Shown here in pieces: positions 45,275 through 57,777 of a stretch of DNA of 64,000 nucleotides. The stretch is from Tetrapyrgos nigripes (Eukaryota > Basidiomycota > Agaricomycetes > Agaricales > Campanellaceae), in the NCBI GenBank assembly GCA_013368315.1, contig JAACJM010000086.1, forward strand, positions 269,444-333,443, read 5' to 3'. The notes under the pieces are model-generated. The model made no database searches and had not been told where the DNA came from. It saw only the letters and a program-made list of their open reading frames with translations. The translations under genes were made by a program, and so were the position numbers. How positions within the stretch are numbered: position 1 is the stretch's first letter; the number at the start of each line of letters is the position of its first letter.

Positions 45275-46827
45275 AAAAATATCAATATCCTATCCTTGCA
45301 TCCAAAGCCATTCTTCCACTGAGCATAGTGTACATTCTGTTCTCAATACCTTTGAACAACACCTTCCCTCCTGTTATGGTTCTACATGTGGAAAAAAATA
45401 TGGAAATGACAACCTGACTATGTTAGATGCATAAAAACTGCCTCATACCCACCATGCGCAGCGTTGGCCCACACCCTTTCATTAGACAAGGTTGGGCAAT
45501 ACCCGGTTCACTGTCAGACTCTGCTCTGTTTCACTTGGGACTCATTAAGTATCTATAAACAGGTAATGTAAAAATAAAAATATCACTATGTGGATATTGC
45601 TGTTGAGGTCTAGAGATGTCTGAAAAGGGGCCTCGTAACTTGCCATGTAAAGCAGTGTCCCCTCACCCCAGTGGAGATATAACGCAAACAGGTCAGCCCA
45701 AGAAGAGCAATACGGCGATGTTGTAGTTAGATAACCACGTAGCGATAACGATAATACAGGCGTTGGAAGAATGGGAGAGATATAGAAAAGCAGAAAAATA
45801 TAACAGCTCATCAGGGACATATGACAGACGTTGAGGACAAAGGGCGACGTCAGAGATGAAAAGTAGGACAAGCCAAGGACAAGAACGAGAACAAAATTGG
45901 AAAAGAGGACAAACATGTCACATGAGAATGTTGTTGACTAGTGCCCAGTATGCACGCGTACCGGCTTGATCACTACAGTCCGCGATTCTATGTAGACAAC
46001 ACTACAATAGTTTGGCTGCAAACATGACTCTCAAGCGACTCATAAGCGACTCATATCTTAAAACCAGCTGCCATCAATTTTGTGCAGAAGAGTATCATAT
46101 ACATGGCTGGGTTTGTGCAGACTACTTTCATACACTTATTCTTCCGATATGTATAAGTAATCCTTTTGTGCCTATGCCTTCAGCGCATACTTCTTCTGGG
46201 CCTCGTAACTTGCCATGCAAAGTAGTGGCCTTTTTCTTCAGTTGTATGAGCCTAGGAATTTGGCAGGGGGAGGCTCTCTCCTCAAGATTCACGCTGAAGA
46301 CTGCCGATGATTATTTGACTCACATCTCATGAAGTTACACTTTCTTAATACCTTCTCTGTCGCCCTGACCTCAAATCCAGTGACACTGACCTCATTTCCC
46401 TCGTCGTCTTCAAATCCCTTCTTCAAGCACGTCCTACTGCTAACTTCTCTCGTTTGCCATTACTATTTCCTCCTCAGTTGTTTCTTTGGGGCTATACATT
46501 GTCGTTCTCACTCTCGTTTTCATCTATAATGCATGATGGGTGAATTGTGGGCGAATAGGATGGAGCTGCAGCAGTTTTAGAAATGAAAAGGGAAGGAGAA
46601 TTGACGCATCGATTCATCTGACATACGCCGTAAGTTGCAGGGATGCATGATTGCGAGTTACTTAATACTTTGATGCTTCTCCCCTCTGAACCAGCCCAAC
46701 ACTAACAATGACCATGTCAAATTGGTTGAGAAGTCCTCAAGGTTATGAGTCTGGCTTCGATGATGTGAGTATGCGTTACAATGGAGGAATTGGAGGATAT
46801 TCCCTTCAAATTTGAGGCGCGTGGAGA
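45275..46827. other. No supported gene
   Basis: Long hydrophobic frames here (45545-45916 minus, 46012-46332 plus) lack domain support. A 35-codon frame at 46708-46815 is discussed in the findings. GGGCCTCGTAACTTGCCATG occurs twice (about 45630 and 46198), suggesting old repeats. Confidence 0.4.
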
Positions 46828-47324
46828 GTCCCAGTGTTGGCCTTAAGGCCTTAAAATGGTTTCTAATTAGGCCCTAACTTTGGGCTCCTCAGAATTTAAG
46901 CCTTAATTATGCCCTTAACTAAACACATGCATAGCCACAATTCAATCTCCATATCCACTCCCCTTCCTGAGGGCTCTCATCGGCAGTGAAACTGGCTATC
47001 TCATAGCCTTGAGCTTCTTTTTGGGAGTGCAGCAACTGAGGATCCTGTAGCAAGGCTGAGACAGACTTTGTAGATAGAATTTAACAGATGGAATGTTGCT
47101 AATGGAACTACTACAACAAGCAAAGAACAAGAGGCTGAAGATGAGCTCCCAGTGGACTACCCACAGGGAATTAGAAGGTTCAGGAGATGAGTACAAAGAT
47201 TAAAATTCTTTCAAGGTTCTGCCCTTAAAATAGTCTTAAATTGACCTTAAATAAAAACCATTAATAACTATTTAGGACCTAAGTTCCTTGGGTGCCCTTA
47301 ATTAAGGCCTTAAGGCCAACACTG
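46828..47324. mobile_element. hAT-type MITE (about 497 bp)
   Basis: The ends carry CAGTGTTGGCCTTAAGGCC and its inverse, subterminal TTAAGGCC(T) repeats, and CGTGGAGA on both flanks (46820-46827 and 47325-47332). An 8 bp duplication with CAGTG ends fits hAT. The left end has four extra bases (GTCC) before CAGTG. Confidence 0.7.
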
Positions 47325-47993
47325 CGTGGAGAAGGATAATCTTGAAGAACATCGTCCATTTTCATTGACAAGATGTATATAATGCAAGTAGTAATGTACA
47401 GTGGTCAGGAAAACGTCAAAGTGCCCTCCAAGACCACCCAGAACCCATAGTTGGATATAAAAAGAAAAATCAACGTGAGGGTGCTCTGAAATGCTGGACG
47501 CAGATACAGCGTTATTTCGTTGGAGCCCAACAAAGACGTGGGAATCTGATGGGCCCAGCGAGAACGACAAGGTTCCGTAAAAAACGAGTTTGAAAAGCTG
47601 ATTTGAACCTTGCCTCTCCCGCCTACCGTAGATCCCCGCACTTGATCCCACCATCAGTCTCAGACCAAAGGACACCGACTTATATGATTACACCGCTCTC
47701 AAATGCATCACCGCTTCCGCTGCCGTTGCGCTGCCGCTGTTACGTTGTTGGTCCAGGTACTGAACACGTTGCGGTTCTACGTAATAATAGAAATTTCCTT
47801 GAGTCCTGATTGGTCGCAGAAAGCCATGATTTTGAAATGATGGCATCAAACGCAGCTTCTGAAGTTCTGATCATGTTTTCGAGACACTTTTCGTCCTTTG
47901 TGATTTTGAACACACCTACGCAAAAAGTTTTTGTGAGGTGAGTTAGGATCAAGACTCGAGACTTTTTTAAGGAGTGAATAACAAGCTTCAGAT

Positions 47994-50819
47994 ATGGAAC
48001 CAATGGATAATGGCCCTAATCAAATTGGTCCCAAAAACCAGGGGAATTTCTTTTCTGAAGCTCAGTACATGAGTTTTGTGGGATCAACTGTTATCAACAG
48101 GGTTGGTGACAATTATAGCAATACAACCATTAACAGTAAGTACTCTGTTTGCCATTTAAGTGGAGTACTTACAGTCATTTGCAGATTTTCCAGGGAACAA
48201 ACAAAAGGTAGATGACAATGCTTCACTAAAATTCACTGTCTGACAAGATTTTCCATTCAGGAAATCACAGCAGAGTATGTACAAGGCTAACGTGTTTGAC
48301 CATTTTATCTAATTTTGAATAATTCCAGTGATCTGCTGCTTCAAACACCTCAAGCTCCAGTTGTATTCACTGGCAGATCCCACCTTGTGGAAGAAGCCGT
48401 TAACATCCTGTATGGAACCAAACAGGTCCATATTGCCATTCTTGGAGCTGGAGGAATAGGCAAAACATCTGTTGCCTTACATATCATGGAAAATCCCTTG
48501 ATTAAGGAGAAATTTGCAAGGAGATGCTACTTCATCCCTTGTGAAATGCTTCCAGATGCAACAATCCTTATTCAAGGATTGGTGCAGGCCATTGGACTGC
48601 GAGTGGCCCAGGGAAAGGGACCTTTGGATGTGTTGTTGAACTACCTTAAAGGCTGTGATAATCCCTTGTTCATTCTGGATAACTTTGAGACACCCTGGAA
48701 TAGCGAAACACAGATTGAAGTCAAGAACTTGATTGAAAAGATCTGCAGCTTCAAGTCAGCCGCAGTCGTTGTTACTATGAGAGGAACTGATGGGCCTGGA
48801 CAAATTAAATGGCATAAGCTTGGAGGTCAATCTGGTTTGCCTCCTCTTGAGCTTGGTCCATCCAAGAAAGCTTTCTATTCTTTCAGTACCGATGGAAACT
48901 ATGCAATCAAGGAGGACGATCCTATTTTGGAGAAGCTGCTAATCCAGATGGATGGTATGCCTTTGGCTATTATGCTCATTGCAGAGCTTGCAAAAGAACT
49001 ACCATTGAATGATCTAATGGAAATGTGGAACATCGAAAAGACTGCAGTGCTCAGGAAAATTGGAGAGCAGGAAAACAGGCTTACGAGTATTGAAGTATCA
49101 ATTCAGTTGACTGTGAATATTCTCCGGGGAAAGCTTTCTGCAACAGGAGAAGGCGTGCTAAGGCTTGTTGCTTTCTTACCAAGTGGTATTCCAGACTGGT
49201 TGAAAAACTTGCCCAAAATGCTTCCTGATGCAACCATGCAGGTTCTCATCTTGAAAAAGTCATGCCTTATTTATGAGACAGGGGACAAGACACTCAAAAT
49301 ATTGACACCAATTGGTGAATACATTATGAAGATCTTTCAGGGAACAGAGCATCTTGAAAATCAGGTCTGGAATTTTTATGAGTCATTCATAAACAATTTA
49401 CCTCAAACTTCCATAGCAGGAGATATTCAACTTGAACTGCATGTTGGAAATATCTTCAAAATTCTTGAAATTCAGATTGGGAAGTCATTTGAAAAATCAC
49501 ATATGAATGTGTTGGAGAAGTTGTGTGGTTATTCACAATACTATTCAAGTCTTGTGCCATTGGTTGAGAAATATTTAGGATGGAAATCACAGATAAATTT
49601 GAGTGAGCAAACTGAACTGATGTTTATACAATCAGAGATGTTGAGGTTTATTGGAGAATATGAGAAGGCCATAGGAACAATCAATGACGTGGAGGGGCTT
49701 TATAATTATCAGATAAACGACGAGGCCAATATTCTAGATGCAATTAGTACAAGTACCAGCAGTATATCTATAAACAACAGAATTGAACACACACAGGCAG
49801 ATTGTCATCGAAGATTAGGGAGAATCTTTTATTGTCAGAGCAATTATACACAATCACAGGAGAAGATACAACAGGCTAGGGATCTATATGAAAACATTAG
49901 TGATGTGAGAGGAGTTGCTCAATGCTTGCAAAGCCTGGGAGATATACACATAATACTATCCCAACATGAGGATGCAAAGATGATGCTTCAGGAAGCCAAG
50001 GAACAATTTGAGGGGGTTGGTGACAGGCTGGGAGCTGCCGAATGCTTGAAAAGCCTAGGAGATATATGCAGAATGCTAGGCCAACATGAGGATGCAAAGA
50101 TCATGCTGCAGGAAGCTAAAGAGCAATTCGAGGGGTTTGGATCCAGGCAAGGGGTTGCTAAATGCTTGCAAAGCCTAGGATATATATGCTGGATGCTATA
50201 CCAACATGAGGAGGCAAAGATCATGCTTCAGGAAGCTAAAGAACAATTTGAGGGGATTGGATCCAGGCTGGAAGCTGTTCAGTGCTTGCAAAGGCTAGGA
50301 GATTTATGCAAGATGCTATACCAACATGAGGATGCAAAGATCATGCTTCAGGAAGCCAAAGAGCAATTCGAGAGGGTTGGTGACAGGCTGAGTGCTGCTC
50401 AATGCTTGCAAAGCCTAGGAGATATATGCAGGATGTTAGGCCAACATGAGGATGCAAAGATCATGCTACAGGAAGCCAAAGAGCAATTCAAGGGAGTTGG
50501 ATCCAGGCTGGGAGCTGCTCAATGCTTGCAAAGCCTAGGAGATATATGCCTGATGCTAGACCACTACAAGGATGCAAAGGTTATGCTTCAGGAAGCTAAA
50601 GAGCAATTTGAGGGGGTCAGTGACAGGCTGGGAACTGCTCAATGCTTGTGCATTCTTGGAACAATTGATCATCAAGAAGCTCATGTCATTGAGGCCAAAG
50701 CAAAATTTGAAGAAGCCAAAGAACATTTTGAAGCTATTCAAATGCCACATGGGGTTGCTTTTTGTGTAGACAGCCTTCAGCAGATTAATCACACTTTGGC
50801 AGTAGCAGCAGCAAACTAG
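47994..50819 (+). CDS. NLR: NB-ARC/STAND NTPase with TPR repeats (886 aa)
   Basis: The model is join(47994..48135,48194..48207,48261..48274,48329..50819): 887 codons, introns 58, 53 and 54 nt, all GT-AG. The two middle exons are only 14 nt each, and phases 1, 0 and 2 fit exactly. Exon 1 encodes a Gly/Asn-containing N-terminus (FVGSTVINRVGDNYSNTTIN). Nucleotide-binding domain: Walker A GAGGIGKTS (residues 96-104), Walker B LFILDN (170-175), VVVTMRG (203-209, sensor-like), GMPLA (266-270, GLPL-type). A helical linker follows, then TPRs from about residue 547. Six 40-residue units (49916-50635) are nearly identical (core QHEDAKIMLQEAKEQF), with a weaker TPR at each end. Expected to be a cytosolic ligand-gated switch in non-self or damage recognition (family knowledge); ligand and partner unknown. 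It is intact, though surrounded by transposons. Confidence 0.85.
49916..50635 (+). repeat. Six tandem 120 bp units within the NLR TPR domain
   Basis: Each unit encodes one 40-residue TPR and units start at about 120 bp steps from 49916. DNA identity between units is high. Differences cluster at a few codons (for example RMLGQ, WMLYQ, KMLYQ, LMLDH). Confidence 0.9.
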
Positions 50820-53120
50820 GCATAATCAATGGAAGTTAGAAATCAGCAATCCTGTGGAGGCTGTCAAATTGTGTGAAGAATTTTGAGGTTTCCTACATTT
50901 TCCTTTTTTTTTCAATATTAAAATCCTGTACTTACTCACAAGTAGATAATAAATTTGAAATGTGATTATAAATCTTCAGAAACACCTGTCATGCTTGTCT
51001 GGTACTGAATCATAACAGGATTTCGTACTAACTAATTGACATTGCAGAGAAAGAAATTCAAGCACGGACTCAGTCAAATTCATATACATAGCACTGATTT
51101 GTTCATTATAATCACAGAAACGACGCACATAAAGTACATCAGAACAGTATACACAACTTAAAGTTGTGCTCCTTCAACTTGTCCCTTTCCCACTCTTGAG
51201 TTTTACATACATTGGATTCATTCAGCCTCCAATCCCCAGAGGAGGTATCATCCATGCGATGTGAGTCAAATAATCATTGAAACCTTGAGGAGAGAGCCTC
51301 CCTCTGCCAAATTCCTCAGCTTATCTGCTATTACTGTACTATTAAGAAGCGAGGTTCATGGGTTTGGTGCATGACAGGCTCACATCTGTAGTTCATTCTC
51401 CTACTTGAGTGGAGGTTGAAATGCTATGAGTTCTGGCACTGTTTGTGTTGAAAGTTTTCAGCCCCTGCCTGAGTAGCAGGGTGAAATGCCATCTTCTTCA
51501 GTCTAAATTCAGTCTAGACTGCTTGTAAGTACACTGGCAGTGACAATAATGATGACAATGCAGTAGAGTATGTTGTATATGTGTCCTAGTCATATGTATG
51601 CAGCTTTTTGAACCGGAAATTTACCTGGTCTGTCACGCAGTTCAAAACTCTGGGTAATGCATGACTGAACCTCGCTTCTTAATAGTACAGTACAGCCTCC
51701 ATAACAACACCTCCACCTTCCAGCTGATCCACAGATTTGGCAATACCATGAGGGAGAATAGACGAGTTTTTCCAGTACCATTGCATTCTTGAAGGTTGCA
51801 GACATAGCGAGAAGGAATGAGTCAACACTGCGTGGCTCAGTCATCTTAGCATTAGGGTGTGTGAAGTCCAACTCATCCTCATCCAACTCCATCAGTAAAA
51901 CAGCAAATCGACTTTTCCCTGCTTTTCAAAGCTTTCGGTAACATTTTCCCTTAAAGCCTTTGGATCAGCTTTTCTCACACAAGTTTTTTCTGTCTTTTAC
52001 TTTTTCCAGATGGCATCCACTTTCCAATGAATTTTGCCAGGCTTTTCTGGATGCTTTTTTGGACAACCTCACTACTTTCTAAATGTGAGTAAAATAGACT
52101 TAAGTACCACTGGCAATAGATTATAATTATACAGGCACTGAGACCCTACATGTAAGTAATTGAGTGAATACTGAGTTTCCCCTGATGGTACTATAATGGC
52201 AGACAGGGGAAGAGGAAGAAGAGGGACACTTGGAGGTGTTGTCCCTGACTGGGGACGAGTGTTGAGGACTCTGTGACTCTGAGGAGTCAGGACTTAGAGA
52301 GAAAATTTTGATGCAGCCGTAACTTCAGTAAATGCCGTTCAACTGTATAGTTGTGGTCATATATTGTGTTGACCTTACAGCGCATTTATGCATCCACCCC
52401 AACCATCAGTCCTTTTACTGCGCTCATCTTGTCGCCTGCCTTCTGCTTTTCTGGCGGTATTTGTCTTTTTTTAAATCTTTCTGACAGCGCTGAATGCTCT
52501 GTTTTTTTCCATAACTCACACTGTGCCAGTGGGATATATTCTTTTTCAGTCTATGAAATTAAGCTAGCATAGCACGAGATCTAGTCTACCATAGGCTACA
52601 CATAGAATATATTTCATTCTATCAGCTAGAATAAAATAAGGTCTATAGGAGATGTGCATCAGTCTATGGCTGACATAGCTTGATTCGCGATTCAGCCTAC
52701 TGTAGCATATCTTTTGGCTACATTTCAGCCAATGTGCTTGGTTCTTTTACCCCTTATATTCTCCTCACATTGCCTTTCAAATGTGTTTAAAAAATCATAT
52801 CATTGAAAAGTTATGCTACCACAAACACAATATACAAGTACATACGCTATGCACTATCAACATCCTCACAGTCCCAACCCTTATTCGTCACTCTATGTCC
52901 TGCTCCTATGGTCTACCATTCATGTCACTCATAGCTACACCCATCAATAAGCCACACAACCCTCAGGTGTCAAAATGTCGCAAGTGCTAGAGGGTTAAGG
53001 TTTTGTCAGTACCTGAGAGACGCACTGGTATCCTGCAGACTCAACTCGGAATGCAACACACCAGCAAAAAAAAAAAAAAGACAACCATAATCAGTTTTGA
53101 GGGCCAGACTACTTGAGAAC
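50820..53120. other. No supported gene downstream of the NLR
   Basis: A minus-strand frame at 51590-51892 has several Cys (YCQICGSAGRWRCC) but no recognised domain. 51245-51330 is an inverted copy of 46250-46330. An A-run lies at about 53067-53080. The rest shows no coding signal. Confidence 0.4.
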
Positions 53121-53588
53121 TGTCATGAATTGCTACAGTTCTTTGTCCTCCTTCTTCTTCTACTTCATTATCAAACCCATTTTTTGATTACTCATCTATT
53201 GCATTTCCTCGATAAACCTTTTTAAACTTTATAAACCTTGTGTTACTGACTTTGAACCTTATAAAACCTGTCAAACTTTATAATAACCATCAATCAATCT
53301 TCCATCTGATTGATCTTATCTTTTCCCTACATTTCTCCACTTTCTCCTATGTTTCTCCTATTTCTCCTATCTTGTTCCTATCACTTATTCATTGTTCTTC
53401 TATATAAAGCACCAGACATTCTAACTAGTCCTTTAGTTTGTTCACTTTGTCTCTGCTCCATACTAATACTACGCAGTGTAGAGCATAGTCAGCTTACTCT
53501 TACTCTCTATCTATCTCTTTATTCTCAATTGACCTCATCTTTGTGTGACTTGGGTGGTTTATCATTAAGTGTATCAACGACTTTGACG
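53121..53588 (+). repeat. R4 5' LTR
   Basis: TATATAA box at 53401; presumed transcript start AGTTTGTTCA at 53435-53444. Confidence 0.85.
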
Positions 53589-53590
53589 CT

Positions 53591-53600
53591 TGAACCAACT
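53591..53600 (+). promoter_or_regulatory. R4 self-priming primer binding site
   Basis: TGAACCAACT, two bases (CT) after the LTR. It pairs with AGTTTGTTCA (53435-53444) at nine of ten positions. Confidence 0.6.
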
Positions 53601-54473
53601 CCCTTACACCCACACACCCACCTCACTATTTGAGTCCCTTTCTCTTCTATCCTGCTTATCTGATTCTCAACTCCTTTCATTTTCATCTCTATCTTATCCA
53701 TATCACACTGCAAGTGTCATTCTCCCTCTATATCCACTGGTTAACGACTAGGTGTCTTTTGTGTTGACGTGGTGTCAATTTGGCTGTAACCATTCATTCT
53801 TGACTCTTTCATCACCAATCTCTATCGCAAGTGTCATATTCCTTCCATCCTGTCTACTTCATTCTCTTGGATTCGCTTTGAACTGCCTGAGAGCCTGCCC
53901 GACTACAAACAACCTCCTCTTCCCCTTCCACTCTATCTACCACACACCGAGTACTGGTGTAGCCACACAGTAGACATTCAGGCAGATCCTTGGAGTTACG
54001 ATTGAAACTTCATCTGTACACATCATTGGGTTTGGAAACTGGGACCAGGTGATGTGATCCTTTCTGTCTATTCGTACATACAAGTCACCCTCGACCTCGA
54101 TACCGAGGAAACTGTTGTCAGGATTACGGGACCTCTATTCCTCAGAGAGTACAATACACCTACTCTATTCTCAGAGAGTACAATACACCTACTCTGTTCC
54201 TTACAGACTACGGCACACCTACCTCCTTTATCTTTGAATCCTCGTGGTGATTTAAAGGGCAGAAAAGGAGGCCCTGAGAGATTGTAGAAAGAGTCTATGA
54301 TGAGTCGACAGTCCACATCTGCAGATCCAAATCTTCCCTGTGCAAATCATCCACATGTCTTCTTCAAACCAAGGGTTCTCGACTGTAATTATAACTTGGA
54401 GAATTCAAAACCTATCCCTTATCCCCTAACAAACAACAAGAACTCGACAACTTCATCAATGAAAACTTAGAAA

Positions 54474-57319
54474 AGGAATACATAAGACTGTCAAAGTCTC
54501 CTATGGCAAGTCCCTTTTTCTTCATTAAAAAGAAAGACGGGAAGCTATGCCCCGTACAGGACTACTGAGCATTGAACAAAGGGACCATAAAGAACGAATA
54601 CCCTTTACCACTCATATCAGAATTGGTTGACAAACTTAAAGGGGCACGAGTTTTTTCAAAGATCAACCTTCGATGGGGGTATAATAATGTATGGATAAAA
54701 GAAGGAGATGAGTGGAAGGCAGCATTCAAGACAAATAGAGGACTCTTTGAACCACTGGTGATGTTTTTTTGGTCTTATGAATTCCCCTGCAACATTTCAG
54801 GCAATGATGAACACCCTTTTCAAGGACCTTATTGATTCAGGAAAGGTCATCATCTATATGGATGATATCTTGATCTTCACAGAAACCCTAGGAGAGCACC
54901 AACAAATAGTCAAACAAGTGCTCACACAACTTCAGGAAAACAATCTTTATGCCAAGCCAGAAAAATGCACCTTTGAAGCCAGCTCAGTAGAATTCCTAGG
55001 TCTCATCATCTCTCACAACACACTGGCAATGGATCCTATCAAAGTCAAAGGCGTTACCGAATGGCCAACCCCACGAAACATGAAGGATATTCAATCGTTC
55101 CTAGGATTTGGAAACTTTTATTGTCGTTTTATACATGACTTTTCTAAAGTCACTTGACCACTTTTTGATCTGATGAAGAAGGATGAACTGTGGAAATGGT
55201 CTATGGATGCAGAAAAAGCCTTTCAGGCACTCAAAGATATGTTTACTTCTTCACCAGTCTTATTAATGCCTGATCATTCTAAGCCATATCGAGTAGAAGT
55301 GGATGCTTCTGACTATGCCACAGAGGTATTCTATTGCAGAAAGGATCAGACGACAAGTGGCATCCAGTCACTTATCTATCAAAATCCTTATCAGAGACTG
55401 AACAAAACTATGATATTCACGATAAAGAATTGTTGGCAATCATACGGGCATTAGAAGCTTGGCAACATTACCTTGAAGGTGCACCACATACTATTGAAAT
55501 CCTTACAGACCATAAAAATCTGGAATACTTCACCACCTCTCAGAAACTTAGCTGACAACAAGCAAGGATGGCTTTGTTTCTTACCAGATTTGACTTTATC
55601 CTGATCCATAAACCAGGAAGTCTCAATCAAAGTGACCCTCTTTCTTGAAGACTGGACCATAAAGAGGGGGTCAAAGATGATAACAAGGACAGGGTGTTAC
55701 TAGATCCCAAGTTCTTCAGAATTTGAGCTACAAGACTGGGGACAGTGGCTGCAATTGGAGATGCTGAATTGAGAAGACAAATCAAGGAGTGTCTGAAGAA
55801 AGACAAGGAAGTCGTGAGTGCTCTTGAAGTCATTTTAAACAATGGTCCATGCTCGCTGGTCAAAGACTTACAGGAATGGAATTACGAAGACAGGATTATT
55901 TTATTCCGAGGCAAAGTCTATGTCCCCTATGACCACCAATTACATAGAGACATAGTCAAAATGCATCATGATAGTCTCACCACAGGACACCCAGGCTGAT
56001 TCAGAACCTATGAACTAGTTAGTAGAGAATTTTGGTGGCCTGGTATGTCAGTATTTGTTCGTGATTATGTTGAAGGATGTGCTACCTGTCAATTGACAAA
56101 GGCACAAAACCATCCAACACATGTACCATTGATCCCAAACGATGTTCCAGAATGACCCTTTGGTACCATTACCACCGCTTTATCATGGATCTTCCAGAAT
56201 GCGAAGGCTTCAATGCAATTCATGTAACAGTGGACCGGTCAACAAAGACAGTAGTCATTTCTCCCTGCTGAAAAGATATTGATAGTGATGGTACTATTGA
56301 TGTTTTGTTCAATAACACTTGGTGACAGTATGGTCTATGGGACAAGATGATATCGGATCGAGGACCACAGTTTGTGAGCCAGGTCATGAGAGGGATATAC
56401 GCTAAGTTAGGTATCACCTCAGCTCTTAGTACAGCTTATCACCCACAAACAGATGGCGAGACCAAAAGGTTCAATCAAGAACTCAAACAATACTTACGAA
56501 GCTTCTGTAACTACTGCCAAGATGATTGGGTCAAATATCTGCCATATGCCGAGTCCTGCCATAATATTCGAGTCCACTCTGCCACTGGAAAATCACCATT
56601 TGAATTACTTCACAGATACCTTCCTCAATTCTTTCCCTTGATCAATCCTTCTTCACACATGCCAAAAGTCGAAGAACACCTTCAGAACTTAGAAGCATTA
56701 CGTGAAGAGTTGAAAGCAAGTCTGACGACTGCTGCTGAGTTGATGAAGAGAGGGAACATGGACTATGTAAAAGAAGGGGTAAAATTCAAGATTGGAGATA
56801 AATTGCTATTAGATGGAAAGAATTTGAAAACAACAAGGCCGAAAGCTAAGTTGGCAAATCGTCGTCATGGACCATTTGAAAACACTGATGTAATTGGCGA
56901 AGTTAACTATCGTCTCAAACTGCCAAACACCTGGTGAATTCACCCAGTCTTCCACACTTCATTACTATCACCATACAAAGAAACTGAAGCTCATGGAGTG
57001 AACTACCCAGGCAAACCAGCAGAATTATTGCCAGAGGATAATGAGTATGACGTTGAAGCGATTCTAGATTCAAAGCCAACTAGAAATCAATGAGAAGTGC
57101 AGTACTTGGTCAAGTGGTTAGACTACTCAGATTTGGAGAATTCATGTGAACCAGCTTCAGGGTTGACAAAACTGAAGGATATGATCAAAACTTTTCATTG
57201 AGAACATCCAGATGCATATCAACCACCAAACCTGATACATTCAATGGGAATTAGTTATGAAGATATTTGGAGAAGTACACATGTGCTCCAGGTGAAAGCA
57301 CAACTTAAAGAGGGGGTAA
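54474..57319 (+). pseudogene. R4 pol: RT, RNase H, integrase, chromodomain
   Basis: [37 protein letters not shown], and catalytic YMDD in VIIYMDDILIF (about 54850). RNase [23 protein letters not shown]. Integrase: HHDSLTTGHPG, CATCQL, FIMDLPECEGF, SDRGPQFVSQV, and DGETKRFNQEL (a Lys follows an intact Glu-Thr; compare DGKTERFNQEL in R2). Chromodomain: YDVEAILDSKPTRN, YLVKWLDYSD. About ten in-frame TGA codons occur, each where Arg (CGA) is expected, plus frameshifts near 54770 and 55330. RT and integrase core residues are otherwise largely kept. Confidence 0.85.
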
Positions 57320-57777
57320 TGTCACAAATTGCTACAGTTCTTTGTTCTCCTTCTTCTTCTACTTCATTATTGAATCCATTTTTTGATCACTTGTCTATTG
57401 CATTTCCTCGATAAACCTTTTTAAACTTTATAAACCTTGTGTTACTGACTTTGAACCTTATAAAACCTGTCAAACTTTATAATAACCATCAATCAATCTT
57501 CCATCTGATCGATCTTATCTTTTCCCTATGTTTCTCCATTTTCTCCTATTTCTCCTATCTTGTTCCTATCACTTATTCATTGTTCTTCTATATAAACCAC
57601 CAGACATTCTAACTAGTCCTTTAGTTTGTTCACTTCGTCTCTGCTCCATACTAATACTACGCAGTGTAGAGCATAGTCAGCTTACTCTTACTCTCTATCT
57701 GTCTCTTTATTCTCAATTGACCTCATTTTTGTGTGACTTGGGTTGGTTTATCCTTAAGTGTATCAACAACCTTGACA
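57320..57777 (+). repeat. R4 3' LTR
   Basis: Copy of 53121-53588. Starts TGTCACAAATTGC and ends CTTGACA, followed by AGAAC. Confidence 0.85.

Larger units (their letters stand above)
53121..57777 (+). mobile_element. R4: internally deleted relative of R2
   Basis: LTRs 53121-53588 (468 bp) and 57320-57777 (458 bp). Perfect AGAAC duplication (53116-53120 and 57778-57782). LTRs, leader and pol resemble R2, same family. Gag starts at about 54300 (MSRQSTSADPNLPCANHPH) but after some 30 codons the sequence passes directly to the start of RT, so most of gag and all of protease are deleted. Polypurine tract AAAGAGGGGGTAA abuts the 3' LTR. The 5' LTR ends in CG instead of CA (point change). Confidence 0.85.

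Noticed and set aside
45545..45916. 123 aa hydrophobic minus-strand ORF
   Set aside because: No start context, intron pattern or domain; composition explains the hydrophobicity.
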